DNA of 64,000 nt from Marinomonas sargassi. Its GTDB lineage: Bacteria > Pseudomonadota > Gammaproteobacteria > Pseudomonadales > Marinomonadaceae. Position numbers and translations under genes: made by a program. Shown one piece after another: positions 16,839 through 25,495 of this stretch. Every line of letters starts with the position of its first letter. The first letter of the stretch is position 1. The notes under the pieces are model-generated. The model did no database searches and was not told where the DNA came from. It saw only the letters and a program-made list of their open reading frames with translations. Location: the NCBI RefSeq assembly GCF_025716875.1, contig NZ_JAOVZB010000001.1, positions 1-64,000 on the forward strand. The letters are read 5' to 3'.

Positions 16839-18458
16839 TTATGCAACAACCTCGAGCATTTCGCTGTAATGAATCTCATCAACTTCCTGAAGCCACGTAA
16901 AAATATCACCAATGACATTTTGGCTTTCGCCTAGAAGGTTTTCTGACGAGTCTTCATTGATTTCAATAACAGCGCTATGTGAATATTTGTTTATAAATCG
17001 ATAAATTTTTTCTTTGGTAGATTCGTCTGTGATTTCGCAACCAGTCAAGCCACAATTCATAAGCTGTGCAATATCGCTTCGGTGCTTTGGAAACTTGAAG
17101 CTAAAAAATGATTCAAGCAGTTTCCTTGCAAGATTCGCTGTTAAAAAGGCTTCATCCCGTGATAGAGCTGGGTTGTCTCTGTATGCATGAAGCTTAGAAA
17201 ATATATAATGGTATTCTGAATTGTAATTAACCAAGCTAGAATCTGCGTCTTTAAACGTTGATTGACGTGGAATCGCTGTTGAGGCTTCAATTGTATAAAA
17301 GAACGCATTTGGATCTTTGGGTGGGTTCTTTCCTCTTCTATTACGGTTTACACCTTCGAACCAATCACGGATCAATTTGAAGTAAGTAAAGTTATGCGTA
17401 AATACGAATAGCTGCTTTGCCTTGGCACAGTTACTACGAAGAAACGAATACGCATGAAATAAGTGGTTCGAATCAAAACTTGAAACAGGATCATCTACAA
17501 CAACGATAGTATTTTCCATCTTGTTATCGTTTTCTTTCAACTTAGTTATAAAATAAACAATCGCAATAGCCGTTTTTTCACCTTCGCTCAGGCTTCCTTC
17601 TACCGGAACGGAGTCATTCCGCAATATTTCATAGCCTTTTTTAGCTGGATTAAAACGAAGAGTTAATTCATTGCGGCCAAGAAACTTGTGAAGTGATTCA
17701 TTAAATTTGTCAGCCCCTAAGCCTTCATTTGATAAGGAATCTTCAAGGCTTCTAATTTCACTGCTTCGGCTAGTTATAGTGGCTTTTAACACATCATTTT
17801 CTGCTCTCCGGTCAACAACTTCCTTTTTCTTGTTGTGATAACCGAAAGACTTAACTTCTGTGGTTGCATAGTGAAGTTCAAGTTGTTTCTTGGATTTTTC
17901 TGTTTCTTCTTTGAAGTTGCTCGATTTGTGATTGTGCTTGTCAACTGTTGCGCCAATCGCTGTCATAGCATCGTTATAGGCCTTTATCGAAGATTCGTTT
18001 ATGACGTCGACTGCAAGACCTGTTTCAAGTGGGTTTCCTGTCTTCTCTTTCAGGGTTTTGTGCCAAACTGATATTTCTTCGTTAAGGTCTTTAGTTGCCC
18101 TCTCTAAGGCTGCACAAGATTCGCTGTACTCCTTTTTAAACTCTTCGTAAAAGTCACTTGACGCTGGTAATAAAGGGACTTGAATGTATTGATCTGTAAG
18201 CCAATCATCAGCCTTCATAAGTCTGTTTTGAAAAGCTTTATAATCGTCATTGAAATGGGATTCGAGTTGTTTTATGCGTTCCTCAGTTACAGTATGACCA
18301 CAAAATTCACACTCGCTTGTATCATGACTTTTATAAAGATCAAGACCAGTTTCAACCCAAGACTTTATATCACCATGTTCAACAAGTCGTTTAATTGTTT
18401 TACTAACGACACTGGCCTTTAAAAGATCATCAAGGCGTTCCTTTGCTTTGGCGAACAT
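16839..18458 (-). CDS. C-terminal two-thirds of an interrupted RloC-like AAA_13 ATPase
   Basis: 539 residues in the same frame as the preceding ORF, separated only by a TAG and one GAA codon. It holds a CxxC zinc-hook motif (C50, C53) at the tip of a long coiled coil, the ABC-type signature LSEGEK (about 298-303) and Walker B plus D-loop VVVDDPVSSFDS (about 328-339). The C-terminal part has R445-x3-E449 and a YSHS at H494, arranged like the Arg-Glu-His triad proposed for PrrC/RloC anticodon nucleases. On its own it lacks Walker A. The ATG two codons after the stop has AGGA too close to be a normal ribosome site. Confidence 0.75.
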   Translation of the reverse strand: MFAKAKERLDDLLKASVVSKTIKRLVEHGDIKSWVETGLDLYKSHDTSECEFCGHTVTEERIKQLESHFNDDYKAFQNRLMKADDWLTDQYIQVPLLPASSDFYEEFKKEYSESCAALERATKDLNEEISVWHKTLKEKTGNPLETGLAVDVINESSIKAYNDAMTAIGATVDKHNHKSSNFKEETEKSKKQLELHYATTEVKSFGYHNKKKEVVDRRAENDVLKATITSRSSEIRSLEDSLSNEGLGADKFNESLHKFLGRNELTLRFNPAKKGYEILRNDSVPVEGSLSEGEKTAIAIVYFITKLKENDNKMENTIVVVDDPVSSFDSNHLFHAYSFLRSNCAKAKQLFVFTHNFTYFKLIRDWFEGVNRNRRGKNPPKDPNAFFYTIEASTAIPRQSTFKDADSSLVNYNSEYHYIFSKLHAYRDNPALSRDEAFLTANLARKLLESFFSFKFPKHRSDIAQLMNCGLTGCEITDESTKEKIYRFINKYSHSAVIEINEDSSENLLGESQNVIGDIFTWLQEVDEIHYSEMLEVVA

Positions 18459-18461
18459 TTC

Positions 18462-19148
18462 CTAATTAATGGCCTGTTGTTTGAATGAAATGGGGTTCTT
18501 ATGGTCTGGTTTAGACGCATTAGTTAGTTCAATAATTTTATTATCATTAAGAAGTGGCCCATCCGTCTTCATGGCTTCAATATTTTCGGCGACAAATGCC
18601 TCAAACTTGCGCTTATCATAATTTAAGTAATAGCGATCTGTTGTATCAATCGACTGAAGGCTTGTCTTCATGTGCCTTGCACTATCAGTACCAAATTTTG
18701 ATACTGCGCTGTTAAGCTTCACTATTTCTTCCGCTTCTTTACTATGCACTTCTAAGTCTTTCTTTTGTAATATTTTCAGTTTTTCGAGTCTTTCGCGCTC
18801 CTCAATCTTCGCTTTGTCTACCAGTAAGATACTTTTGACTACACTATTCCATGAAATGTTTTCTTCAATGAAGTCGTGATTGAAGGTGTAGATATTCAGA
18901 TCAGCATTGACAATACTCGTTTGTGTAATCAATGTGCCGTCGTCTATAGCCACAGTTAATTCAGAAGATGGGAATTTTTCTGAATTATTTTTGTTTTCGA
19001 TACACCGAAAAACATCAGAAAGCGTAGACTTCCCACTTCCGTTCCAGCCATAAAACAGATTGTACTTCCCAAAGTCTTTAGCATTGGTGTTTGTATGATT
19101 CTGATAGATACCGAACTTTTTAAGTTTTTGTATGCTTTTTATTGACAT
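18462..19148 (-). CDS. N-terminal third of the interrupted RloC-like AAA_13 ATPase
   Basis: 228 residues with Walker A GWNGSGKSTLSD (about 33-44), the ATP-binding lobe, and the start of a coiled coil (about 120-160). It ends at an amber codon (complement of 18462-18464) in the middle of the helical region, after which the same frame continues for 539 residues. Full length would be about 769 residues, normal for AAA_13/RloC-type proteins, which sense phage or DNA damage. I read this as one gene broken by a nonsense mutation, with stop read-through or reinitiation as alternatives. Confidence 0.75.
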   Translation of the reverse strand: MSIKSIQKLKKFGIYQNHTNTNAKDFGKYNLFYGWNGSGKSTLSDVFRCIENKNNSEKFPSSELTVAIDDGTLITQTSIVNADLNIYTFNHDFIEENISWNSVVKSILLVDKAKIEERERLEKLKILQKKDLEVHSKEAEEIVKLNSAVSKFGTDSARHMKTSLQSIDTTDRYYLNYDKRKFEAFVAENIEAMKTDGPLLNDNKIIELTNASKPDHKNPISFKQQAIN

Positions 19149-19523
19149 AACATCCCTGCTCTCAAAATCACGTAATGTTCAATTGGCGTATAACATCTTT
19201 AGATAGTACGGCATGCATACTATTCTTTTTGTCCACAGCGCATTACTTATTCCGTGAACTCCCTTATTCATTGATACTAAAGTACTTTAAAAAACACCAC
19301 CAGTACAAAATACATCCACTTACTTCACCAAGCGAATATCACTAAACAAAAACATTCGATGCAATCCCGATTGCACGACAGCTCGATAGTCGGGTTACCG
19401 TGTTTAAAACACCAAATAATTAAAAGAAGATATTCTAAACACCTTACGTAAAAGACCGCGTAGGAGATAAATACATAAAATAAGAAAATGAGGCGTTAAG
19501 ATTCTGATTAAAAGAGACCTTTT

Positions 19524-19570
19524 GGTTACTTTTGCGGATCTGGGCAAAAGTTACCCGCCCAGCAGGGCGG
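19524..19570. repeat. Double-hairpin element of repetitive type
   Basis: GGTTACTTTTGC (19524-19535) pairs with GCAAAAGTTACC (19544-19555) with one mismatch; immediately after it CCGCCC (19555-19560) pairs with GGGCGG (19565-19570). The GGTTACTTTTG...CAAAAGTTACC layout resembles a widespread intergenic repeat in gammaproteobacteria. Only one copy is seen here. Confidence 0.5.
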
Positions 19571-19649
19571 AAAAATGCTTCACCTACACAAATTTAAAAT
19601 GGAACTTAAAACCCTACCCCCTAAAAAACCAAAAGCCAAATTTTAAGCA

Positions 19650-19674
19650 AAAAAAAGCCGCTCAACTGAGCGGC
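19650..19674 (-). terminator. Intrinsic terminator after ilvH
   Basis: On the minus strand GCCGCTCA pairs with TGAGCGGC (19657-19674), followed by a run of seven T. Lies 22 bases past the ilvH stop. Confidence 0.88.
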
Positions 19675-19695
19675 CTTTAAATAAACAAACAAGAG

Positions 19696-20187
19696 TTACA
19701 AAGACAACGTCTTCTCGCCCCTCGCAATACCCGAAATCCCCGTACGAACAACTTCAAGAATATGCGCACCACCTAGTGCCTGTAGGAAACCATCCAACTT
19801 GTCGGACTCACCCACCATTTGCAAGGTGTAGATAGAAGGTGTCATATCAACGATCTGACCACGGAAGATATCAACAGTGCGCTTAATTTCCGCACGTTGT
19901 TCACCCGCCGCACGTACTTTCACCAGCATCAATTCGCGTTCGATGTGTTGGCCTTCAGTAAGGTCAACCAACTTAACCACATCAATCAGTTTGTTAAGCT
20001 GTTTTGTCACCTGCTCAACCACCTGTTCTGACCCGTAAGTCGTTAGGGTTAAGCGCGATAAGCTTGGATCGTCCGTTGCCGCTACGTTCAAAGACTCAAT
20101 GTTAAAGTTACGCTGAGAAAACAAACCAACAACTCGCGACAAAGCACCCGGCTCGTTTTCCATCAATATAGAAATAATGTGTCGCAT
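19696..20187 (-). CDS. ilvH: Acetolactate synthase small (regulatory) subunit
   Basis: 163 residues: N-terminal ACT domain (ISILMENEPGALSRVVGLF, about 4-22) that binds valine for feedback inhibition, and a C-terminal ALS_ss domain. Associates with IlvI to form acetohydroxyacid synthase, first common step of branched-chain amino-acid synthesis. It starts two bases after the ilvI stop, so translation is coupled. Confidence 0.96.
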   Translation of the reverse strand: MRHIISILMENEPGALSRVVGLFSQRNFNIESLNVAATDDPSLSRLTLTTYGSEQVVEQVTKQLNKLIDVVKLVDLTEGQHIERELMLVKVRAAGEQRAEIKRTVDIFRGQIVDMTPSIYTLQMVGESDKLDGFLQALGGAHILEVVRTGISGIARGEKTLSL

Positions 20188-20189
20188 AA

Positions 20190-21902
20190 TTAGGTTCGCT
20201 CCGTCTTGCTCAAGAACATGTCACGCATCGCGCCACGAGGTACTTGCATTGGATATACATGTTCATCTGGGTCCACGTAGCAGTTGATGAAGACCAATTG
20301 ATCTTTCATGGCAAACGCTTCTTCCATTTTACTGTCTAGTTCATCTTTGCTTCTGATCTCAACGTACTTATGACGGTAAGCGTCCATCAGTACTTTGAAG
20401 TCTGGCAAAGAATCCATGTAAGAGTTTGAGTAACGACCTTCGTAGTTCATGTCTTGCCATTGGCGAACCATGCCTAGGTAACCGTTATTCAAACATAAAA
20501 TTTTCACTGGCAAACCGTACTGCAAACAAGTAGAAAGCTCTTGTATATTCATTTGAATACTGCCTTCACCTGTTACACAAACTACCGTTTCTTCTGGGAA
20601 GTTCATCTTCACGCCCATTGCAGCAGGAAGGCCGAAGCCCATTGTGCCTAGGCCACCAGAGTTAACCCAACGGTATGGCTTATCGAATTTGTAGTATTGC
20701 GCAGAGAACATTTGGTGTTGACCAACATCAGAGGCTACAAAAGCGTCCCCTTTTGTCGCTCTCCAACAAGCTTGGATCGCTGCTTGTGGTTTGATTTTTT
20801 CACTGCTGGTATCGTAACGACCGCCGTGCACTGCACGCCATTCGTTAATTTGCTTCCACCATGTCGCTAGGGCATCCGAATTCAGGGATTTGCCTTTGAT
20901 CAATGAAAGCATTTCAGTCAATACTTGCGTTACTGGGCCAACGATTGGCACATCCGCACGGATCGTTTTAGAGATCGCTGCTGGGTCGATATCGATATGA
21001 ACAATTTTTGCCCCTGGGCAGAATTGATCAGGGTCGTTGGTAACACGGTCATCAAAGCGCGCACCAACGGCAACAATCACGTCACTGTTGTGCATTGTCA
21101 TGTTTGCTTCGTAGCTACCATGCATGCCTAGCATGCCGACGAACTGTTCGTCTGTACCCGGGAAACCACCTAAGCCCATTAGCGTGTTGGTAACAGGAAC
21201 ATTAAGCGATTTCGCCAATTCAACCAATTGCTCAGAAGCGCCACCCATGATGACACCGCCACCAGCGTAAATAATTGGGCGTTTTGCAGATAGTAGAAGG
21301 TCTACAGCCTTCTTAATTTGTCCGCTATGGCCTTTTGTTGGTGGCGTGTATGAACGAAGTGAAACCGTTTCTGGGTATTTGTACTCAAACTTTTCACCCG
21401 GCATGGTCATGTCTTTTGGCACGTCGATAACAACAGGGCCCGGACGGCCTGTGCTAGCAATGTAGTATGCCTTCTTCATGATCATTGGGATTTCTGAAGG
21501 ATGCTTCACGGTAAAACTGTGTTTTACGATAGGACGAGAGACACCAACCATGTCGGTTTCTTGGAATGCGTCTTCGCCGATCAGGTAACTCATGACCTGA
21601 CCACAGATAACAACCATTGGAATAGAGTCCATGTAGGCTGTCGCAATACCGGTAATAGTATTGGTCGCGCCTGGACCTGAGGTTACTAGCACTGTCCCTG
21701 CTTTACCTGTTGCACGCGCATAGCCATCCGCCATGTGCGTTGCTGCTTGTTCATGTCTAACCAGTACATGCTTCACATCATCTTGACGATGCAGAGCATC
21801 GTATATATGAAGTGCGGCACCACCTGGATAACCATAGATGTATTCAACTCCCTCATCTTTGAGGAATCGGGCGATCATTTCACCACCGGATAAAAGCTCC
21901 AC
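20190..21902 (-). CDS. ilvI: Acetolactate synthase large (catalytic) subunit
   Basis: 570 residues with the TPP-enzyme three-domain layout: N-terminal PYR domain ([13 protein letters not shown], catalytic Glu in [12 protein letters not shown] about 47-58), central domain, and the TPP-binding [15 protein letters not shown] (about 446-460). FAD-binding AHAS rather than pyruvate oxidase because ilvH follows directly. Upstream lies a 423-base leader in which I see no classic attenuator peptide. Confidence 0.96.
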   Translation of the reverse strand: MELLSGGEMIARFLKDEGVEYIYGYPGGAALHIYDALHRQDDVKHVLVRHEQAATHMADGYARATGKAGTVLVTSGPGATNTITGIATAYMDSIPMVVICGQVMSYLIGEDAFQETDMVGVSRPIVKHSFTVKHPSEIPMIMKKAYYIASTGRPGPVVIDVPKDMTMPGEKFEYKYPETVSLRSYTPPTKGHSGQIKKAVDLLLSAKRPIIYAGGGVIMGGASEQLVELAKSLNVPVTNTLMGLGGFPGTDEQFVGMLGMHGSYEANMTMHNSDVIVAVGARFDDRVTNDPDQFCPGAKIVHIDIDPAAISKTIRADVPIVGPVTQVLTEMLSLIKGKSLNSDALATWWKQINEWRAVHGGRYDTSSEKIKPQAAIQACWRATKGDAFVASDVGQHQMFSAQYYKFDKPYRWVNSGGLGTMGFGLPAAMGVKMNFPEETVVCVTGEGSIQMNIQELSTCLQYGLPVKILCLNNGYLGMVRQWQDMNYEGRYSNSYMDSLPDFKVLMDAYRHKYVEIRSKDELDSKMEEAFAMKDQLVFINCYVDPDEHVYPMQVPRGAMRDMFLSKTERT

Positions 21903-22325
21903 TTTGTTACCCTCTATAAGTATTTTTATCTGTCTAAGTTCAAAGTGCGGCTATTGTAACCGCATACGCTATGCAGATTAAAGTTGATAGAACGATTTGC
22001 TTAATTTAGTGAGAGGACTTTATAAATAAGACACTCGAAAACGCAAGAAATCGCAGTTTTTACGCTGCTCGCGTCTTTTCGCGAGGAGAAGTATAAGGTG
22101 ACAATTTATGCCATTTATACTTGTGTTTATCAGATCAGATCTGACGAGATAGGCTAGTGGCCCAAATAACAGAGATATCGACAGGGTGGCGTCGAATAAA
22201 ATAGACGGCAATTTTCCCTTCAAGCCCTTTAAAAGTCAACAGTGAGAGGGAAAATCAATATAAAAACTTGCCCTCATCAGCACTTCATGGTGTTATAGCG
22301 AAATAATCTACTGAGGAGCTGTACT
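21903..22325. other. Intergenic region between ilvI and a small gene
   Basis: 423 bases between divergent genes. A 6-base stem CTCGCG/CGCGAG (22069-22086) lies 180 bases upstream of ilvI without a T-run. No leader peptide rich in Leu/Ile/Val codons followed by an attenuator was found. Promoters for both genes must lie here. Confidence 0.6.
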
Positions 22326-22586
22326 ATGGATAATGAACTTAACAAACAACGTATTATTGATGAGTTCTTACGCTGCTTTCGTAAAATGCTTATGGACCCA
22401 GAATTGTCAGGAGAACTCACTCGCATTGCCAAAGAATACATCAACGAGCCTGACGCTTATGAACGTATTGCCGCAGAAGTTTCCAGCCAAACGACGTTAA
22501 AAATACAAGAAAATCATACAGAAGCGGATCGCATGTTCATTAAATTACTAATGAGTGTGGTAAAAGGCGACTCTCTGCTTTACTAA
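22326..22586 (+). CDS. Small acidic helical protein of unknown function
   Basis: 86 residues, predicted mostly helical, no membrane segment, no Cys except one near residue 17 (FLRCFRKML). Not recognised. The strong ribosome site (GAGGAG, nine bases before ATG) and normal codon use argue for a real gene. It precedes queG by 56 bases but a hairpin lies between them. Confidence 0.65.
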   Translation: MDNELNKQRIIDEFLRCFRKMLMDPELSGELTRIAKEYINEPDAYERIAAEVSSQTTLKIQENHTEADRMFIKLLMSVVKGDSLLY

Positions 22587-22597
22587 TTTCTATCCCA

Positions 22598-22624
22598 CGC
22601 TAGACCACAACCACGGGTCTAGCG
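22598..22624 (+). promoter_or_regulatory. Perfect hairpin just upstream of queG
   Basis: CGCTAGACC (22598-22606) pairs perfectly with GGTCTAGCG (22616-22624) around a nine-base loop. No T-run follows, so it is not a standard terminator. It ends 18 bases before the TTG start of queG and could protect or shape the mRNA end there. Confidence 0.5.
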
Positions 22625-22642
22625 CTATATCGCGGTATTCCC

Positions 22643-23728
22643 TTGCTCCCTTCGTCTTTATCTACTCCTGAGAACTTACAAACACTGACCAGTGATATTA
22701 AATCTTGGGCAGTGGAGTTTGGCTTTGCTGAGGCTCGTATTGTCGAGCCTGACCTTGCCCAATACAAAGACGAGTTCAAGCAATGGCTAGATAATGAATA
22801 CCATGCTGGCATGGATTATCTCGCCAACCACGGGGACATGCGTTTTTACCCTGAGCAATTGCACCCGGGTACTCGTCGAGTGATTTCCTTGCGGATGCAT
22901 TATTTGCCCCAATCTGTCGAAACCGTCGAACGCTTAAAAACCAAAGATAAAGCTTATATTGCACGCTATGCCCTAGGGCGCGATTACCACAAATTAATTC
23001 GTAAACGACTTACCCAGTTAGCCAAAAAGATTGAACAAACTGTCGGAGACCACGGTTATCGTGCCTTTGTTGATAGTGCCCCTATTTTAGAAAGACAAAT
23101 TGCCGAGCAAGCTGGTATGGGCTGGATAGGTAAAAATACCCTATTACTTACCCCAAAAGCAGGCAGCTGGTTCTTGTTAGGGGAAATTTTCACTAACCTG
23201 CCTCTACCCGTCGATAAGCCGACACCTTCTCGCCATTGTGGTAGTTGCACCGCCTGTTTAACCCAATGCCCCACCGATGCCTTTGTGGAGCCTTGGGTAT
23301 TGGATGCAGGAAAATGCATTTCCTATTTAACCATTGAACACAAAGGCGCCATTCCAGAAGAACTGCGCAGTAAAATGGGCAATCGTATTTTTGGTTGTGA
23401 TGATTGCCAATTGGTCTGCCCTTGGACCAAGTTCGCCAAATACACTGAGGAAAGCGACTTTCAGCCAAGGCACGATTTAGATTCGGCAGATTTAATCAGC
23501 CTGTTTGAATGGGATGAAGCCACCTTCCTGAAAAACACCGAAGGCTCACCTATCCGCCGTACTGGCTATGAAAACTGGCAAAGGAACATTGCTGTGGCAT
23601 TAGGTAATGCACCAAGCAATGAGGCCACCATCAACAGCTTAGCCAAGGCATTACCTAACGCAACGGACATGGTTAAGGAACACATTAGATGGGCGCTGGA
23701 GAAACATAGCCATAAATATGAACATTAG
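22643..23728 (+). CDS. queG: Epoxyqueuosine reductase
   Basis: Cobalamin-dependent iron-sulfur enzyme for the last step of queuosine synthesis in tRNA. Two [4Fe-4S] clusters: CGSCTACLTQCPTDA (about 194-208) and the second group GCDDCQLVCPW (about 251-261). HEAT-like C-terminus. 361 residues from a TTG start; no ATG occurs before about residue 50 and the N-terminus aligns in pattern with E. coli QueG from here, so TTG is accepted although no good ribosome site is visible. Confidence 0.93.
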   Translation: MLPSSLSTPENLQTLTSDIKSWAVEFGFAEARIVEPDLAQYKDEFKQWLDNEYHAGMDYLANHGDMRFYPEQLHPGTRRVISLRMHYLPQSVETVERLKTKDKAYIARYALGRDYHKLIRKRLTQLAKKIEQTVGDHGYRAFVDSAPILERQIAEQAGMGWIGKNTLLLTPKAGSWFLLGEIFTNLPLPVDKPTPSRHCGSCTACLTQCPTDAFVEPWVLDAGKCISYLTIEHKGAIPEELRSKMGNRIFGCDDCQLVCPWTKFAKYTEESDFQPRHDLDSADLISLFEWDEATFLKNTEGSPIRRTGYENWQRNIAVALGNAPSNEATINSLAKALPNATDMVKEHIRWALEKHSHKYEH

Positions 23729-23809
23729 CCGTCCGCTATAGTATTTAACCGAGCTCTCTTAGAACTAACTGGCGTTTCATTAGTCTATTCTTAACAGACC
23801 TACTTTCTT

Positions 23810-23893
23810 AAATGCAGCAAAGCATTTTCACCTTTATACAAAAAATATATAAGGCCTATTTAGATGACTGCTTTGCTAAATGAGGCATTTTTT
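23810..23893 (+). promoter_or_regulatory. Structured leader of moaA with competing hairpins
   Basis: AAATGC (23810-23815) can pair with GCATTT (23822-23827), while AGCAAAGCA (23816-23824) can instead pair with TGCTTTGCT (23869-23877); the two folds exclude each other. A short AAATG-AGG-CATTT hairpin with a T-run follows (23878-23893). It could be a regulatory switch. It does not show the known molybdenum-cofactor riboswitch pattern as far as I can tell. Confidence 0.4.
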
Positions 23894-23928
23894 GGTTTGA
23901 TAGTAAGCCATCTCGTGAGGTGATTTTT

Positions 23929-24924
23929 TTGAGTACTAATGCCCTAATCGACCCCTTTGGTCGAAGAATAGACTACCTGCGCATTTCTGTTACGGATAGA
24001 TGTGATTTTCGTTGCACCTATTGCATGGATGAAGACGTTTCCTTTTTAGCAAAAGAGCAGATTTTGTCGTTGGAAGAAATTGTCTATGTGGCGAAAACCT
24101 TCATTCGCATGGGCACAAAACGCATTCGTATTACGGGTGGCGAGCCTCTGGTCAGAAAGAATGTGTTATGGGCGTTAGAACAGATTGCTAATACCGCAGG
24201 GCTCGAAGAACTCACCATCACCACTAACGGTTCCCAACTGAAGAAAATGGCCCACGACTTACTTAATGTGGGTGTGGCACGCATCAATATCAGCTTAGAC
24301 ACCTTAAAAGCCGACCGCTTTTTAGCCTTGACCCGTAAAGACAAGTTCCATCAAGTGATCGAGGGTATTGAGGCCGTCGCTAAGCTGCCCTTCAAACGCG
24401 TTAAAATAAACAGCGTCATGCTGAATAATCACAATGATGACGAGCTGTATGATCTGGCTAAGTTTGCCCTAGATCGTAATATGGACATTAGTTTCATAGA
24501 AGAAATGCCCCTTGGTGTGATCACCAACCATGATAGGGCGGAAACTTACTTGTCGAGTGATGATGTCATCAAGGCCCTTAGTGAGCATTACACGCTAACG
24601 CCGAGTACCATGCAGACTGGTGGCCCTACTCGTTATTACCACGTAGAAGGTTCAAGCCATAAGGTGGGAGTCATTTCTCCCCATAGCCATAACTTTTGCG
24701 ACACCTGCAACCGTGTGCGCATGACAGTCGAAGGCCGCTTATTACTATGCCTTGGAAATGATCACTCTAAAGATTTAAAAAGCATTTTACGTCAGTATCC
24801 AAACGATTCAGACATATTAGAAAAGGCCATTATTGAGGCCTTAGCATTAAAACCTCAACAACATCATTTTAATCTTGAAGAAGCCCCACAAATTTTACGC
24901 TTCATGAGCGCAACTGGCGGCTAA
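23929..24924 (+). CDS. moaA: GTP 3',8-cyclase (molybdenum cofactor synthesis)
   Basis: Radical-SAM enzyme for the first step from GTP to cyclic pyranopterin. N-terminal CDFRCTYC cluster (C-x3-C-x2-C, about 21-28), C-terminal second cluster CDTCNRVRMTVEGRLLLC (about 258-275), and the C-terminal Gly-Gly tail required for MoaC coupling. The start is taken at TTG 23929 because GAGGTGA lies five bases before it; an upstream GTG at 23920 falls inside that ribosome site. First gene of moaA-moaB-moeA. Confidence 0.95.
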   Translation: MSTNALIDPFGRRIDYLRISVTDRCDFRCTYCMDEDVSFLAKEQILSLEEIVYVAKTFIRMGTKRIRITGGEPLVRKNVLWALEQIANTAGLEELTITTNGSQLKKMAHDLLNVGVARINISLDTLKADRFLALTRKDKFHQVIEGIEAVAKLPFKRVKINSVMLNNHNDDELYDLAKFALDRNMDISFIEEMPLGVITNHDRAETYLSSDDVIKALSEHYTLTPSTMQTGGPTRYYHVEGSSHKVGVISPHSHNFCDTCNRVRMTVEGRLLLCLGNDHSKDLKSILRQYPNDSDILEKAIIEALALKPQQHHFNLEEAPQILRFMSATGG

Positions 24925-24935
24925 AAAGGAAGACC

Positions 24936-25484
24936 ATGGCTAAGACACCGACTCCATTTCGTCCATTAAAAATCAGCGTTTTAACGGTTTCTGATACCCG
25001 AACCATTGCCGAGGACACTTCTGGCGATGCGCTCATTACTTTACTGACAGAAGCCGGTCACACATTAACAGAGCGTAAAATCGTCAAAGACGATATCTAC
25101 CAAATGCGTGCTGCTGTATCTAACTGGATTGCCAGTGAAGATACCCATGTGGTGTTGATTACTGGCGGTACTGGCTTCTATTCCAGAGACAGTACACCTG
25201 AAGCCATGATGCCTTTATTCGATAAAAACATCGAAGGCTTTGGTGAGCTATTTAGACAGATTTCTTACCAAGAAATTGGCACATCTACCATACAATCTCG
25301 AGCCTTGGCAGGCCTTGCTAATCAGACACTGGTATTTTGTTTACCTGGGTCTACAGGGGCCTGTAAAACCGCGTGGAATGGTATTTTAAAAGAGCAGCTT
25401 GATGCTTCTCATCGCCCTTGTAACTTTGTAACCCTATTACTTGGGCCATACCAACCAGAACCTTACCAACCTGAACAAGAGTAA
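24936..25484 (+). CDS. moaB: MoaB molybdopterin adenylyltransferase-like protein
   Basis: 182 residues of the MoaB/MogA fold: TVSDTRTIAEDTSGD (about 17-31) and the ligand-binding TGGTGFYSRDSTPEA (about 70-84). Adenylylates molybdopterin before molybdate insertion. Twelve bases separate it from moaA and from moeA, a tight operon. The short repeat YQPEPYQPE at the C-terminus is unusual but harmless. Confidence 0.92.
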   Translation: MAKTPTPFRPLKISVLTVSDTRTIAEDTSGDALITLLTEAGHTLTERKIVKDDIYQMRAAVSNWIASEDTHVVLITGGTGFYSRDSTPEAMMPLFDKNIEGFGELFRQISYQEIGTSTIQSRALAGLANQTLVFCLPGSTGACKTAWNGILKEQLDASHRPCNFVTLLLGPYQPEPYQPEQE

Positions 25485-25495
25485 GCATAAGGACA

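Larger units (their letters stand above)
19149..19695. other. Intergenic region with hairpin elements
   Basis: 547 bases without a credible gene. It contains the putative promoter of the AAA_13 gene at its left end, a palindrome-rich stretch at 19361-19394 (GCAAT-CCCG-ATTGC and CCCGA...TCGGG), the double hairpin at 19524-19570, and the ilvH terminator at 19650-19674. Confidence 0.6.

Noticed and set aside
22020-22223. A 67-codon TTG-started minus-strand frame as an ilv leader peptide
   Set aside because: No ATG, no strong ribosome site, no cluster of Leu/Ile/Val codons and no following attenuator hairpin with a T-run.
23729-23928. Molybdenum-cofactor riboswitch before moaA
   Set aside because: The known Moco RNA has several conserved helices and a tetraloop receptor which I cannot find; only an unrelated pair of competing hairpins is visible.
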